Shown here piece after piece: positions 33,126 through 45,899 of a stretch of DNA of 64,000 nucleotides (position 1 is the stretch's first letter; each line of letters opens with the position of its first letter). The notes under the pieces are model-generated. The model made no database searches and was not told where the DNA came from. It was given only the letters and a program-made list of their open reading frames with translations. The DNA is from Corallium rubrum (Eukaryota > Cnidaria > Anthozoa > Scleralcyonacea > Coralliidae): assembly GCA_964035015.1 (NCBI GenBank), contig CAXIUP010000135.1, positions 512,501 to 576,500 on the forward strand, given 5' to 3'. The position numbers were made by a program, and so were the translations under genes.

Positions 33126-34177
33126 CTAGAAATACATAAATGCAACAACCCCTCGCCTGCTTTTATATGCTTTTTGAAATACACCCACCCACCCCACCTT
33201 CCACAATTAAAATAAGCACTCCTGATATAACTCCTCAGGATAATAACAGAATTTATGATTAAGATGACTAAAATGAAAGTTGAACATATCAAAGGAAAAC
33301 TTACAGATTTCATTTTAAAATCTGGTTGTTAAAATATATTGTTTTTAGCCATACAGGAGGTTTCCAAAGGAATTACTTTTATGTTTTGCAAAAGCAGGAT
33401 TAAAAGTTAACAGCTCAAAAACGTAGGAGATAAAAACAACAGACAGCGTAATTTCAGTCTGTATAATACAGGACAAAAGAAAATGGACAAAGCCTATGAG
33501 TATTTATGATAAGTGCTTGCAATTAAGTCAATGAAAAACATCACGTCCACAGTAGCAAAGGGAAAGCACGAAAACTTGAAGCTGTATACTGCTTACCTGT
33601 AATAGGTTAAGCAAAAACTTGAAAACAACATATTAAAGGACAAGGTATAAAACTTTATATGATAGTTGCTAGATTAAGTTTACAGTAACTGACGAGTGTC
33701 TAAAAGGGTTCTATTTAAAAGTCTTGCCGTTCTTGGCGTTTACAGAATATATTAATGAATAAATGCTGATTACCGTCAACAACAGTACCTGTGACCACAA
33801 ACACTACAATTCAGATCGAGTTTTTGCCGTTTACCATACGTTTGGTTTCTTCAGGTTTTCTGGTTTCTCTTCAAGATATATTAAACTGGCTGTTTGTATC
33901 CTTCTTTTATTCGTTGTTCTGCTTCTTTCCGTTTAAAACGAAACCATTTGAAACAATTTTGTTTCGCAAAATATGGAAATAACTATAAGTTTGCTTCAAA
34001 GCTAGTCACCAGTGCCCAACTATTCTTACCGCGTGACACCGTACCAAACATATAAACTATTTCCAGATTTTGTCTCCCTTGCTTTTTCTACACGCGTGCA
34101 AAGTGGACTCCACGCATGTCGAGATTAGCACCCTCACACGGGCTCCGGGCCTTCGGCCCTACGCCCGGGCTCGGGGA
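33126..34177 (-). mobile_element. Non-autonomous Helitron-like element, copy 2
   Basis: Read on the minus strand it starts TCCCCGAGCCCGGGCG and ends TATTTCTAG, again between A and T with no duplication. Ends match copy 1; the 5' end has an extra GGGCCGAAGGCCC hairpin. The middle is AT-rich and holds no gene. Confidence 0.72.
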
Positions 34178-35099
34178 TAAAGACATACCAAAGTCTTGTA
34201 GTGGTGGTGGTGACAAATTACTGAACTAATTTCCGAGGAAATATGTCCGGGGGGGGGGTCAAATTTTTTGGGGGGAAAAGCTTCCTGACACTGGCCCTGA
34301 ATCAGACACAAATAAGTTTGGCATGTTGTGATATCAAAATTATATTGCTTTTGTGGCATCGTGGGAAAACAGGAGGACAAGGTGGTAGTGAGAGTAACTA
34401 GGGCCTTGAAGTTGTGTATCGCTATATAACAAAGTGCTTAATGTCTGCTCCCTTGGGAAACAGTTTTGTTTCCCTCGACTTTTCAGTGTATATTATTTAC
34501 TTGTGTTCTACTTCCGTAATTGAGTAGTTTGAGAACCAAAATCATTGTTAATTTTTTACTGATAGCTCCTAAAATAAAATAAAAAGCTCGAAATTCATAA
34601 TGGAGTTTTAAAAAATACGTATTTGTTGGGTTTTTTCAGTCGCTTCCAAGTGCATGAAATGCAGTCTCAGACAACCTAATTTTTCAAAATGTCTTGAAGG
34701 AACATGACCAACATGCCCCCCCCCTAATTTCCTCAGGGATCTTCCACTTAGACTGGCCTAGAGCCTGATCAGCCTTTGCTGTTTGAGTATATTTACATTT
34801 AATAGACAACCACCAGAATTAACATATCATGTAGTGTGGTAGTTAATACTGTCTTGTAGATACAGTAGTTATTAAAATTTATTCTTTGATAGCACATTTC
34901 TGCGCATGGGGGGAATATCATATTCAAGTTCATCAAAAGGGGTAATTTGCAGGAAAAAGGTTAAGAACTGCTAACTTAGCTGAATAACATAGTCTTTTCG
35001 CAAAGTCTAGCCATGTAATGTATTTCTTGTAAATTGTGACAATATTTAGTTTCACCCTTGTTTTTCTTTTACAGAAAACCTGGTAGACCTAAAAAAGTT
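34178..35099. other. Unassigned non-coding stretch
   Basis: No gene. It holds G-rich fragments (about 34243-34275), and an AATGTCTGCTCCCTTGGGAA segment near 34440 that resembles the folded element at 60060-60212. Confidence 0.45.
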
Positions 35100-35840
35100 C
35101 ATACATGTCCAATACTGTCGAACTCATACGGGTCGTAAAGGTTCATTGACGACCCGTAAGCTGAATTTTCAGTTCGTCAAAACGTCTCATGCTGTCCATT
35201 ACAAATTAACTCCACCTCGCAATGCAAGTCACACCCTCACCCAAAAACCGTACGACCCCTACCATTCCTACCAATCGTACGGGTCGTATACGCCTCGTTA
35301 ATACTTCGTAACGATCCGTGTTTTCACTTCCTCAACACCTCACATCCTCACCGGAAAACGTACGCGACGACAATTTTGTCGATCCGTACGAGCCATTACG
35401 GCTCGTATCTTACTTTTACGGGTCGTTACGACCCGTAAAAAGCCTCATTATATATTCAGTGTGGTCATGCAAGGTAGACCACGAAAATGTTCTCGATCCG
35501 TACGAGCCGTGGCCGGTCGTATGGTACTTTTAAGGGTCGCTACGACCCGTAAAAAGCCTCATTATATATTCAGTGTGGCTAACTGTGACTAAGGTAGGCC
35601 ACGGAAATTTTGTCGATCCGTACGAGCCGTGACGGGTCGTATGCTACTTTTACGGGTCGTTACGACCCGTAAAAAACCTCATTATATATTCAGTGTGGCT
35701 AAGGTAGCCCACGAAAATGTTGTCGAGTCGTGACGGGTCGTATGTTACTTTTACAGCTCGTCACCACCCGTAAAAACCCACATTATATATTACGTATGCC
35801 ATCACAATTATCATGTTTGATTGCCTCGTTCTTTTAAAAC
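35100..35840 (+). repeat. Right arm of the ~745-bp inverted repeat
   Basis: Begins CATACATGTCCAATACTGTC and runs through four palindromic units to the TGATTGCCTCGTTC stretch, mirroring 31619-32367. It appears to be a truncated second copy of the 28553-32361 element in reverse orientation. Confidence 0.92.
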
Positions 35841-36138
35841 ATCAAACCCCTAAATATATATAGTCCGTATTCCCTGGAACCAAAAGTCTCTTAGAAACGA
35901 TCAATTGAATTCACCAAACGTAACCACTTTTCAATATCAAAAATATGTAGATTTTTACTCACCAAAAACATTTCTGCTTGTTTACACTTCCAACGCGTAC
36001 CAGTTTTTTAGCTACATGCGTTTGAATTTCGACAACGATGAGTCTTTAAAAATTTTGAAAGACGCCATTTTTTCCCTGGGAACTTCATGTAAGTTACACG
36101 AAACGGCTTGTTGTGGTGTCCGTCATGGCCGATTAAAC

Positions 36139-39100
36139 ATGGCGAACAAATGTTTAATTCATTGTGCAAATAATATCGGTGCTGCAGAGCCACTCACAAA
36201 CTTTTCCGAGGTATCGTTTAAAAGATTTTTAGAGTGTCGAAGGCAATGGTTTGGACTTGACGGCCAGCAGAAAGAGGCAGCTGTACGAACAACGGAAATT
36301 ATTGACATCGAAGCCGACGGAGCGGAAGATTTCGCTAAGTATGCATATCATCGCAAGTGCTACTCCTTATTTACGAATAAAGCGTTATTGAATCGTGCTG
36401 AGATAAGATGTAAGAAGGCTGAAGAAACGCAGACACTCGTGGATCAAGGCGATAGCAGTGCCAATGCCGATTGTGCTGAGAATGAACCTATTCCAAAAAA
36501 GGTTTTACGATCAACTTTTAATGCTTCAACTGGTAGTACGTCAACTGCTGTGTCCAAGAGCGAGCACGTGTTGCCTCCTATCTGCATAATTTGCAAGAAG
36601 GAAAAAGTATATCACCTTGATCGGGTAAGTTCACAATTGATTGTTTTTATTTCACATATCTTTTGTGTTGAAATGCATGAGTCGATTTTGGCATATTTGC
36701 CCAATTCGGCCATCGCCCTCCTTGAATACCCCCAGGCATTTGCATGTCTATAAGATGCCTAGGGAGATGGCAGAATATCCATACCAATCCGACTATCCTT
36801 TATATTTTGGCCTTGCTACAGATGCCAGGTTTATTGCCCTGGGAAAATATACAGTAAGAACCGTTACATGCAGGGATGGATTTAATGGGGGGGGGGGGGG
36901 TGCGCATCCCTCCCCCCCCCCCAGGGGGTGCAGAGGGGGGTGCCATTTTTCATGATCAAGCAAAAAAATATTAGAGACTAAATGAGATACAGTAATTTGA
37001 GTAATAACATGATGATAAGCGAACTGTGAACAACAATTCAAATTCAAATACAGTAGTCAAGCAAGACTTTGCAGTAGTCAAGCAAGACTTTGCAGTAGTC
37101 AAGCAAGTTGATGGGTGAGTGGTACCCATGACCGACACAACTCGCACCAGAGCTGGCAGAGCACCCCCCCCTACCAGATCATCCTGGATCCATCCCTGGT
37201 TACATGTTCTAGTATTAAATATTGTGTTTGATCATTTATTTCTGCAGTTCAGTCGAAAGCAGACATTGGACAAACTCATTTCTGCAGAAACGCTTGACGG
37301 GGGTCAATTAAGAAAAGCGGCAACATTGAAAGGTGATGAAAGCATTTTGTTGCAAATTCAAGGGAAGGATTGCGTGGCCTTGGAAGTAAAATATCACAAA
37401 CGATGCTATCTAAAGTATGTATCTGTTCTAAGATCTCGGAAAGATGAATTAGATGAGCAGTCTTCTAAAGCAAAATATCAACAATCATTTGACATATTTT
37501 GTGAACATTTTGTAAAAACTAAAGTAATTCAAGACGAAGAGATTTTCTACATGAAGAAAATTAAAGAAGAATTTGTTAAAACAGTTGCGGAAGTGGAAAA
37601 TGAAGATGCATCAAGTTATAATACAAGCCGTTTGAAACAAAGAATGCAAAAACAGTTTCCCCAACTTGTGTTTCAAACCACCCAAGGCAGAAGTAAAAGT
37701 GAGATCGTATATTCAAGTGACATGAGACCAAGCAAGATTGTTGAGGATGTTGCATGTGGTGATTCTTCACAGACGTCATCATCAGAAACTGATGACTCCG
37801 AAAGTACTTTTGGAACAAAAAGCCGGCATGTCATATGCCACTTTGAGAGAACTTTATGATGTTGCACTGACCTTAAGAACTGAATTGAGAGACATGAAGA
37901 ATGCAAGGTAATATAATTATACTAGATATTAATTCTGACGAGATGCTTGATTTTATTCTGGCAATTAAATGTTTTGAGCATGCATGCAATTGAAAGAATA
38001 TTTTATTTAACCCTAAAAAATTTTAGCTATCTCTTTAAATTTATCTAGCCCTAAACCTATGGGTTGATAAATAACATGAAAAAAGTATCATCTAATAGTA
38101 ATCTAATCTACCCTTTACATGAATGAAAATGATTTTTGTTGTTAAGGTGGTATGAAACCTGGCCTCCTGTTGCTTCTGACATTACTGGTGACAGTGTGCG
38201 AACGGTGGTGTCGCCAATCATTTTTAACTTCATGGCATGGGTCGTCGGGTTCTCTGATGAGCCTTTACTTAATGACTATCTTGAAGTGAATGAAAAGGAA
38301 GCTGTAAAAGTTTTCTCTATCTGCCAAGATTTGGTCAATGTTTCTAGTCGCGGGAAAATTCAGACACCCAAGTCTTTATCACTTGCAATGGCGATCAGAC
38401 AAATATCGGGTTGTACTAGTCTGATTCATATGTTACATGGTTTAGGGCATTGTGTTTCTGTATCATCAACAATGGCATATGACTCAGCTCTTGCACAATT
38501 GACAATAAACGCATCAAACATTGTCCCCAAGGATTTCGTTCCTGGTGAGCATGTGAACCTGGTGTATGATAACATTGACTTTAAAGAAGAATCTGTTAAA
38601 CAAACACACGTCACCAATGGTATCATCATTCAAAAAGTGATTAATCATGATATGCATCCCATGCTCGAAGATCCCACAGAATACATACCAATAAAGAAGA
38701 AGCAACGAACTGTAGCTGTACCTGTTAGTGATATAACACCATATGCTGTTGGTGTGAAGAAAACGCCAAAATTTGATGGCGATGCATTGGATATGACATC
38801 GATGGACATTCAGGTCAAAAACAATGAGTGTGTATCAGCTCATAAACTAGATCTGATGTATTTTTGCTACCAATGTGGAAGATCCGTGGCCTGGTTGGAC
38901 TGGATTTAACACGTTAATTAGGCAAAGCAATATACCTACTGTGTCACGAGTTGGCTACCTTCCAATAGTGGATGCCTCACCTACAGAATATTCCACGCTT
39001 AATGAAGTCCTGAAGTCGGTTATTAAGATCATGGATAGATTGCAATTACAACAAACTGTTCTTGTATTTGATGAAGCTGTATATGCAAAAATCCAGCACA

Positions 39101-41710
39101 TCCGATGGAAGGAACAGATCTTTTATGATCGATTTGTTGTTCGCCTCGGAGAGTTCCATGCCTGTATGTCTTTTCTTTCTGCCATATCAAAGCTATTTGA
39201 AGATGGAGGATTAAAGGTACAACATACAGTACATTTGTGTTATGAAAGTGTGTTATATTGTGTAGTGCTTTTAGGGCCAATCTCACCGTCTCTAACCATC
39301 TCACCTTTTAATCATCTTTATATGAGAATATATTTATGTGACTGTATATTGTATCGTACAGTATATGCGCTTTCATAATTCATTATTATTGCCTTTTATG
39401 TAGATACAATTTAATTGGATTTAGTCGCAATTTTTATTGAGGAAAACTTAAGGAATCTCGTGATTTGAAAAGTTCAAAATCTACCATACCATATGGTATG
39501 CACATAACTTACTCTATTTTTTATGTTTCTTAGGATATTTTTATAGAATCGGGTATAATTAGTGTTGGTTCCATCAAAGGTGTTTTATCTGGAAAACACT
39601 ATAATAGATCAATTTTGTGTCATAAGTTGGTTTATGAAGCAATGCAGCGTCTTAGATTTGAAGCATTTATGGAGTCCCTAGATGACGATGAAAAGGAAGG
39701 CATTGAATTGGCTGTTTTTAACATGATGGACTCCTTTCCTGATGAGGAATTCCTTGACTATTTGGAAAGACCAGAGATTGAAGCAATCAGTGAAGGTTAC
39801 GAAATGTTCATTCAAGAGTCATCAGAGAAGTCCAAAACATTTGCATTCTGGAGCATGTACATTAGAATGACAGGTACGCTCGTATATTGAAAGATAAAAT
39901 GGGAATAAAAATACCCAAAGGACGTCAAATGGTGTTAACCCAACACGTTGACAGAAAACGCTTGATTGTAGGAAACATGCAATCCTGTCATAAAGCAAAA
40001 ATCGCTCTAATTCTAATCAGGATTGTCCATATAAACAAAGGGCCTTCACTCAAACCATCGAGGACGATTTTACTCAGTTATTTGCAGTTGCGTTTTTCCT
40101 AGCATCAATAGATTATATTTATTTTAACAGGTGTCTTGCTCAAGTTCATCAGAGCAACAAGAGAAATTAACTGGAACCTTCATCTGGCTACGTTTAGAAG
40201 CATGCTTCCTTGGTTTTTCATCTGTGATCGAGTCAACTATGCTAGATATGGAACTGCCTATTGGCTGGAGATGACCGCGCTAGATCGCACACATCCTGGT
40301 TAGTATTAATCCGCAAAAAAGTTCTCCCTGTTATAATGCCTTGCTGACGTATTCAGTTTTACCGCCGATTACATATCGCTATGTATCAATTGGAAATGGA
40401 TTTATTAAAGGAAATAATTTTTAATATGTGTTTAACAGATATTGTTTCTGAATTATCGACTAGCTTCGCAGTTCAACGTCAAAGCGATCATGGCTTTTCT
40501 GCCGTTTCGTGTGACCAGACTATCGAACAGACAATAAACCGTGACTCAAAAACCAAGGGTGGTCTCATCGGATTTTCGTTAAATCGTGCTGCAATTCATA
40601 GATGGTTACTAGCCCAGTCAGAGAGAGCTGCAATTACAAATAAATGCAAGGATATGGCCAGTGCAGATGCTAAACCAAGGTTATCATTTTATTCCACTTT
40701 GGCAGTGTATATTACCCATGTAATGTCTGTTCCTTATTTGGATCAAACATTCATTCATAGTTAATAAGAATTTCAAAATTTTTGTTTCTATTTTATTTTG
40801 TTACAGAAGCCGAAAAGATCTCGACCGGACTAAATGCACGCGTTATGAGAAGTCTGTGAATGATGTAATGTCTACAGTGTCAAACATGATCGACCCATTC
40901 ACAGAAGAACAGGCAGGATTGGTTAGTTTGGCCAGTGGAATTGTTCTTGATGACGGCGTTGCGGACAGGCTATTGGAATCAGAGAGTCGTGGGGAGGAAA
41001 AATTTGTTGAATTCGCGCGTGAGAATTTGTTAAGCGAAAGTCCAGACGTATTTGTTAAGCTACCGCGTAATAAGGTAACCACGTTTTCCTCGAGTAAACG
41101 ATTGACCGTAAAGGACAGCAAAGGAAAGGAAATTAATTTGAAGATGAACAGAGACTTATTTGCCCGGTTGTTGCTTATTGCGAAGAACCGTAAAGTTGAT
41201 CTGGAGTTAGTCCTTTCGTATAGTCTTGGTCCGTACCCACTCTCCTTGGCAACAACATCGGGAAGTCTTGTGAAAACAGCGAAATCGAAATTGTTTGATA
41301 TTTTAGAAGGTGTGTTTTCACAACGTACTGTATTGGTATACTTTCGGAATTTAATTTCATAATTAAGTACCCCCGTATACCTAAAATAGAATGTTGCTGA
41401 ATAATGTAGTCAGAGAAAGGATAATTGCTCGACTAAACGATGATATTTTCATTTTCACCTCTTACCAACAACTGTAAAATGTATAATTTATACATTCGTT
41501 CAAATCAAGCTTTGTTTATTATCAAGGTGAACAATGCTACACTGAATTTAACAGAGAAGAGTTCCAGAACAACGCCGTTATCATTGATGCGATGGCTGTT
41601 ATCCAAGCGCTGAAGGGCAAATGGAAAACGTTTGGCGAATTATGTGACGCAATTTTCTACAGTATCCTAAAATTGGCGCGTGAGTGGAAAGCAACGAGAA
41701 TTGATTTCGT
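36139..41710 (+). pseudogene. Multi-exon candidate transposase, possibly Academ-like, cut by an assembly gap
   Basis: Likely start ATGGCGAACAAATGT at 36139. Exons by splice sites: 36139-36626, 37247-37907, 38146-39216, 39534-39872, 40131-40299, 40438-40678, 40807-41313, and about 41526 to the gap. Exons 1-2 are rich in paired cysteines (YHRKCYSLF, CIICKKEK, YHKRCYLKY), a zinc-binding pattern. The middle has NLVYDNIDF, VFDEAVYAKI and VRLGEFHACM, acidic residues in an order that could be a DDE core. Then come SCDQTIEQTINRDSKTKGG and, last, IIDAMAVIQALKGKWKTFGE, which resembles a PIN/XPG-type nuclease start. As I recall, Academ transposons join a cysteine-rich finger, transposase and XPG nuclease, so that is my best guess. 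Frame breaks near 37815 and 38905. The family looks common in cnidarians, but its function is not established here. Confidence 0.55.
36871..37198. mobile_element. hAT-like MITE in an intron, 8-bp target duplication
   Basis: Ends CAGGGATGGAT and ATCCATCCCTG are inverted, and GTTACATG flanks it exactly at 36863-36870 and 37199-37206. A long G run and a C run lie inside. An 8-bp duplication with CAG..CTG ends fits the hAT superfamily. Confidence 0.88.
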
Positions 41711-41910
41711 NNNNNNNNNNNNNNNNNNNNNNNNNNNNNNNNNNNNNNNNNNNNNNNNNNNNNNNNNNNNNNNNNNNNNNNNNNNNNNNNNNNNNNNNNN
41801 NNNNNNNNNNNNNNNNNNNNNNNNNNNNNNNNNNNNNNNNNNNNNNNNNNNNNNNNNNNNNNNNNNNNNNNNNNNNNNNNNNNNNNNNNNNNNNNNNNNN
41901 NNNNNNNNNN
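41711..41910. other. Assembly gap (200 N)
   Basis: Exactly 200 N, a typical placeholder. It separates the candidate transposase from rDNA, so adjacency of the two is not proven. Confidence 0.99.
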
Positions 41911-41986
41911 GGTTAACGAGTTCACAGTGTAAGCAGGGGGGGGAAAACGCGATTTTTTTTCGAGTTCAAAAATTTTGGACGATCGG
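41911..41986 (-). other. Start of ITS1 (inferred)
   Basis: Lies immediately 3' of the 18S end on the minus strand, so it should be ITS1. It is too short to recognise on its own. Confidence 0.5.
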
Positions 41987-41988
41987 TG

Positions 41989-42027
<39 letters not shown>

Positions 42028-42551
42028 AACTTTTACTTCCTCTAAATGATCAAGTTTGACAAACTTCTCGACGTCCAGCAGATTCAAAAGAGAACCCACC
42101 AGTGCCGATCCGGAGGCCTCACTAAACCATTCAATCAGTAGTAGCGACGGGCGGGGTGTGTACAAAGGGCAGGGACGTAATAAATGCGAGCTGATGACTG
42201 GCGCTTACTAGGAATTCCTCGTTCAAAAAAATTACAATGATCTATCCCCAGCATGACGATGATTCAGAAGATTACCCACACCTTTCGGTGAAGGAGCGAC
42301 TCGCTGCCATCGTCAGTCTAGCGCGCGTGCGGCCCAGGACATCTAAGGGCATCACACACAGACCTGTTATTGCCTTCCTGACTTTGGTTGAACACCAACA
42401 GTCCCTCTAAGAAGTCGAGGACGATTCGGGAATCGCCTGACTATTTAGCAGGTCAAGGTCTCGTTCATTAACGGAATTAACCAGACAAATCACTCCACCA
42501 ACTAAGAACGGCCGTGCACCACCACCCATAGAATCAAGAAAGAGCTCTCAA

Positions 42552-42582
<31 letters not shown>

Positions 42583-43430
42583 GAGTTTTTCCGTGTTGAG
42601 TCAAATTAAGCCACAGGCTCCACTCCTGGTGGTGCCCTTCCATCAATTCCTTTAAGTTTCAGCTTTGCAACCATACTTCCCCCAGCACCCAAAAACTTTG
42701 GTTTCCCATAAGGTGCCAACGGGGTCATACAATAACACCCGCTGATCCCTAGTCGGCATCGTTTATGGTTAGAACTAGGACGGTATCTGATCGTCTTCGA
42801 TCCTCTAACTTTCGTTCTTGATTAATGAAAACATTCTTGGCAAATGCTTTCGCATTAGTTCGTCTTTCGTAAATCAAAGAATTTCACCTCTGACAACGAA
42901 ATACGAATGCCCCTTATACGGCTTAGAAGGATTTAACACCAAAAGAGATATAAGCTGTTGGTGCGTATATAAGCACTTGGCGCGTACAAGCACTTGGCGT
43001 GTACAAGCACTTGGCGCATTCCAATTACAAGACTTGAAAAGCCCTGTATTGTTATTTTTTGTCACTACCTCCCTGTGTCAAGATTGGGTAATTTGCACGG
43101 CTGCTGCCCTTCCTTGGATGTGGTAGCCGGCACGTGAGGCCATGCGAGGCCATGCGATTCGAAGAGTTATTATGAATCACCAACACACCGGGCGTGAACC
43201 CGCATTGGTTTTTAATCTAATAAATACATCCCTTCCAAAAGTCGGGACTTTTCGCATGTATTAGCTTCTAGAATTACTACGGTTATCCAAGTAGCAGAGG
43301 TACAATCAAATAAACGATAACTGATTTAATGAGCCCATTCGCAGTTTCACAGTACAAGTGCTTATACTTAGACATGCATGGCTTAATCTTTGAGACAAGC
43401 ATATATGTTACTGGCAGGATCAACCAGTTA
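41987..43430 (-). pseudogene. 18S rRNA pseudogene (internally deleted)
   Basis: On the minus strand it starts AACTGGTTGATCCTGCCAGT at 43430 and ends CCTGCGGAAGGATCATC at 41987, the universal 18S ends. Conserved blocks in between are plain (TTGATTAATGAAAACATTCT region at 42836, CCATCAATTCCTTTAAGTTT region at 42637). The length is about 1,440 bases against about 1,800 for a normal gene. The central part with the V4 region is missing between about 42912 and 43017, where unrelated short repeats (AAGCACTTGGCG) sit, and more is lost near 43125-43145. Extra single-base changes occur in conserved blocks. It is therefore a decayed or badly assembled copy. The 5' region matches what I remember of anthozoan 18S. 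Confidence 0.9.
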
Positions 43431-43563
43431 GCTGCGATGCGACAACACCACTCCATGCGGAGACAACGGGGCGCTGCCAAGCCACCCGGGGACCGGGGTC
43501 GGGTGGCAGGCTTCCCGTCCTCGTCCTAGATCACTTTTTGTTTGCGGTGCGGTGTCGACAACG

Positions 43564-43603
<40 letters not shown>

Positions 43604-44611
43604 ACCTCGTTTTTTACTTTCGAGTTGTTGTTCACTTTGCTTTGTGTTATTATTTTTTTTGCCACGTCTTTGGATTTTCTTGGCGAAAAATACCTCCGGC
43701 GAACGAACAAATGGGTCCGATCGTCGGCGTTGGAATCTTTCCCATATGTTCAAGCGAATTATAGCTTGGTTCCCCCATAAGACACTTCACGTTTCAACGT
43801 TGTTCAGCGAACAGCCACGCACAACACTCGCACGCATTTTTGTTCTTGGAAGACCCAAGAAATGCACATGGTAATTACCAGTTCGAACCGGATAGAAGTG
43901 GTAGGTAGTAGTGCAGACATATGCCTGGCACCCCCCTCTTCTATAGTGTGGTTGAACTGGAGCTGTTTGAAAACGCCGTGGGGGGTATCAAACCAACGTT
44001 GCAGAGCTCTTTCCACCGACAGTTCGTCGTACTCAATTGCATCATGGGTTGACAGGCGGGTTTCACTTACCGGAAGTCACGGCGACGGCGTCAACGCCAA
44101 AAGCCCCTTCTTGCCAGATGGCGAGTCGCGGTCAACCTGGACATGAGCCCCTGTCCGGGAGAAAGTTGAAAAATGCTCTACCCCTCTTAAACCCCACAGT
44201 AGACCTGGCCATTTTGGTGGGGAAATTGCGAATTTTTTGCAAATCTTAGGCCTGCTGTGCCACACACGAAACAAACAAAAAAAAAAAGTAGAAAAAAATA
44301 AATTAAATAAAATACACAAAAAAAAAACTAGACGGGGCGATGCCACCTTAAGTAGCCACGCTCGTTACGTTTCTCTCGGACGAAACGAAGGCTTCGCTCA
44401 CGTTCACTACAATTTTGTCGCTTGTTCTTCCAGGAAAAAGGAAAAGAAATGGCTCTCATGGATTTGCCCCTGGGTGGGCAAGTGGGAGAAAGGTCAATGA
44501 CTGCAGTACTTTTGAGACCTTTGGAAAAATATCTGTACGACCAACACAAGACAGGAGGATGTAGTGATGCAGTGAAGAAAAAAAGAGGTAACACAAATCT
44601 TAGAACAAGGG
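43431..44611 (-). other. rDNA intergenic spacer with external transcribed spacer
   Basis: About 1.2 kb between the 28S 3' end and the 18S 5' end. It contains a (CAA)n run at 43559-43602 and an A-rich run near 44275-44330. I cannot identify the Pol I start or terminator. Open frames here show no family resemblance. Confidence 0.7.
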
Positions 44612-44986
44612 CTTAATCTCAGCAGATCGTAGCAACAAGGCTACTCTACTGCTTACAATACCCCGTTCTTTATTTAAGTCGTCTGCAAAGGATTTAGCTC
44701 TGGAAAATTTAGATTTTGGTCAGGGTAGTACATCGGAGCGTAGTCTGCTCGTCGGCACGTTGTGATGCAGGAGGCCCGGGGACCTCTATTCTCGTTCGCC
44801 TAAGATCATCCAGAGGGATGAATCGTTGCTTTCTAGCACGGATTATTCTGACTTAGAGGCGTTCAGTCATAATCCAACAGATGGTAGCTTCGCACCATTG
44901 GCTTTTCAGCCAAGTGCAAATGCCAATTGTCTGAATCTGCGGTTCCTCTCGTACTGAGCAGAATTACTATTGCAACAACACTTCAA

Positions 44987-45041
<55 letters not shown>

Positions 45042-45080
45042 ATTGGCAGGTGAACAATCCGACGCTTGAATTCTGCTTCG

Positions 45081-45118
<38 letters not shown>

Positions 45119-45150
45119 AACATCGCTATGAACGCTTGGCTGCCACAAGC
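44612..45150 (-). pseudogene. 28S rRNA, 3' part
   Basis: On the minus strand this is the end of the large-subunit rRNA. The peptidyl-transferase region (CTAAACCCAGCTCACGTTCC on plus, about 45023) and the sarcin-ricin region (CCTCTCGTACTGAGCAG on plus, about 44943) are present. Similarity stops at about 45150 (AAGCCAGTTGTTAAC), so roughly the first 3 kb of 28S is absent. Order and orientation (28S end, spacer, 18S) match a tandem rDNA junction. Confidence 0.9.
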
Positions 45151-45560
45151 CAGTTGTTAACACATTCACGTGTACGTTACTTGACATCTAACGTAAGGTT
45201 ATCAATTTCACTGTTTTTTTACAGACAATTATATTATGCGTTTTTTTAATTTTTGACATTTCTTTACATGTTAATATACATATTGTAACTTTTCTGAAAA
45301 ATTCTAAACGGACATGCGACTATATACGTTTCCGAGAACACATACTGGGATACTCCCCCAAAAAATTTGACAGATGTGAAATGAAATCAGGGGGGGTAGC
45401 CTTGTGTAAACATGGCTCCAGACACAGCAAAACAAAATGGAACATTTGAGGCAGGGTAACTCAGCGTGTTTCACAATTTGGTACGCATTTTATGCGTAGT
45501 ATGGAAGATCTAGGTACTACAACTCTTCGCACCAACAGATAACATCATACCGTTTCAAGT
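45151..45560. other. Unassigned sequence after the 28S break
   Basis: No gene or recognisable element. Confidence 0.4.
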
Positions 45561-45830
45561 TACATAATGACGTCATCTTGAAAATAATGTAAACAAGCGA
45601 AAACAACATGATTTCTTTTTTTCCAAAAATTAAAAATTCTGCAAAATATTCCTATTTGCACGGTGTGTTGATATATTTGGAAACGTAAGGGTCCGGCGCG
45701 TGCACACACGTGACCATGACGTCACACATCTTTTAATTACACAATGACGTCATCGTGAAAATGACGTAAACAAGCCAAAAAAAATTATTTAAAAAATTGC
45801 AAAATCCGAAAAATATTGCATGACGCTTCG
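45561..45830 (+). repeat. Two diverged ~175-bp repeats with TGACGTCA palindromes
   Basis: ATGACGTCATCTTGAAAAT (45568) and ATGACGTCATCGTGAAAAT (45743) begin two similar segments ending in AAACAAGC and AT-rich sequence. TGACGTCA is the CRE palindrome bound by CREB/ATF factors, and more GACGTCA copies lie at 45718. A regulatory role is unproven. Confidence 0.6.
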
Positions 45831-45899
45831 TGACACGTTCTGTTGTTCACATACGTAAAGTTTATGTCAGGAAATATTTACCTTGGTTTTTCTTATGTA

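Noticed and set aside
35040..35099. Splice acceptor and exon (CTTTTACAG, AAAACCTGGTAGACC)
   Set aside because: The following sequence is the inverted repeat end, and no upstream exon could be linked.
42818..43126. Protein-coding frames in the 18S region
   Set aside because: The sequence is plainly rRNA on the opposite strand.
43538..43874. Poly-Gln / poly-Asn / poly-Thr protein at the CAA run
   Set aside because: It lies in the rDNA spacer, and each frame reads a different homopolymer from one trinucleotide repeat.
44328..44616. Small genes between 28S and 18S
   Set aside because: Overlapping frames on both strands without family resemblance, in spacer DNA.
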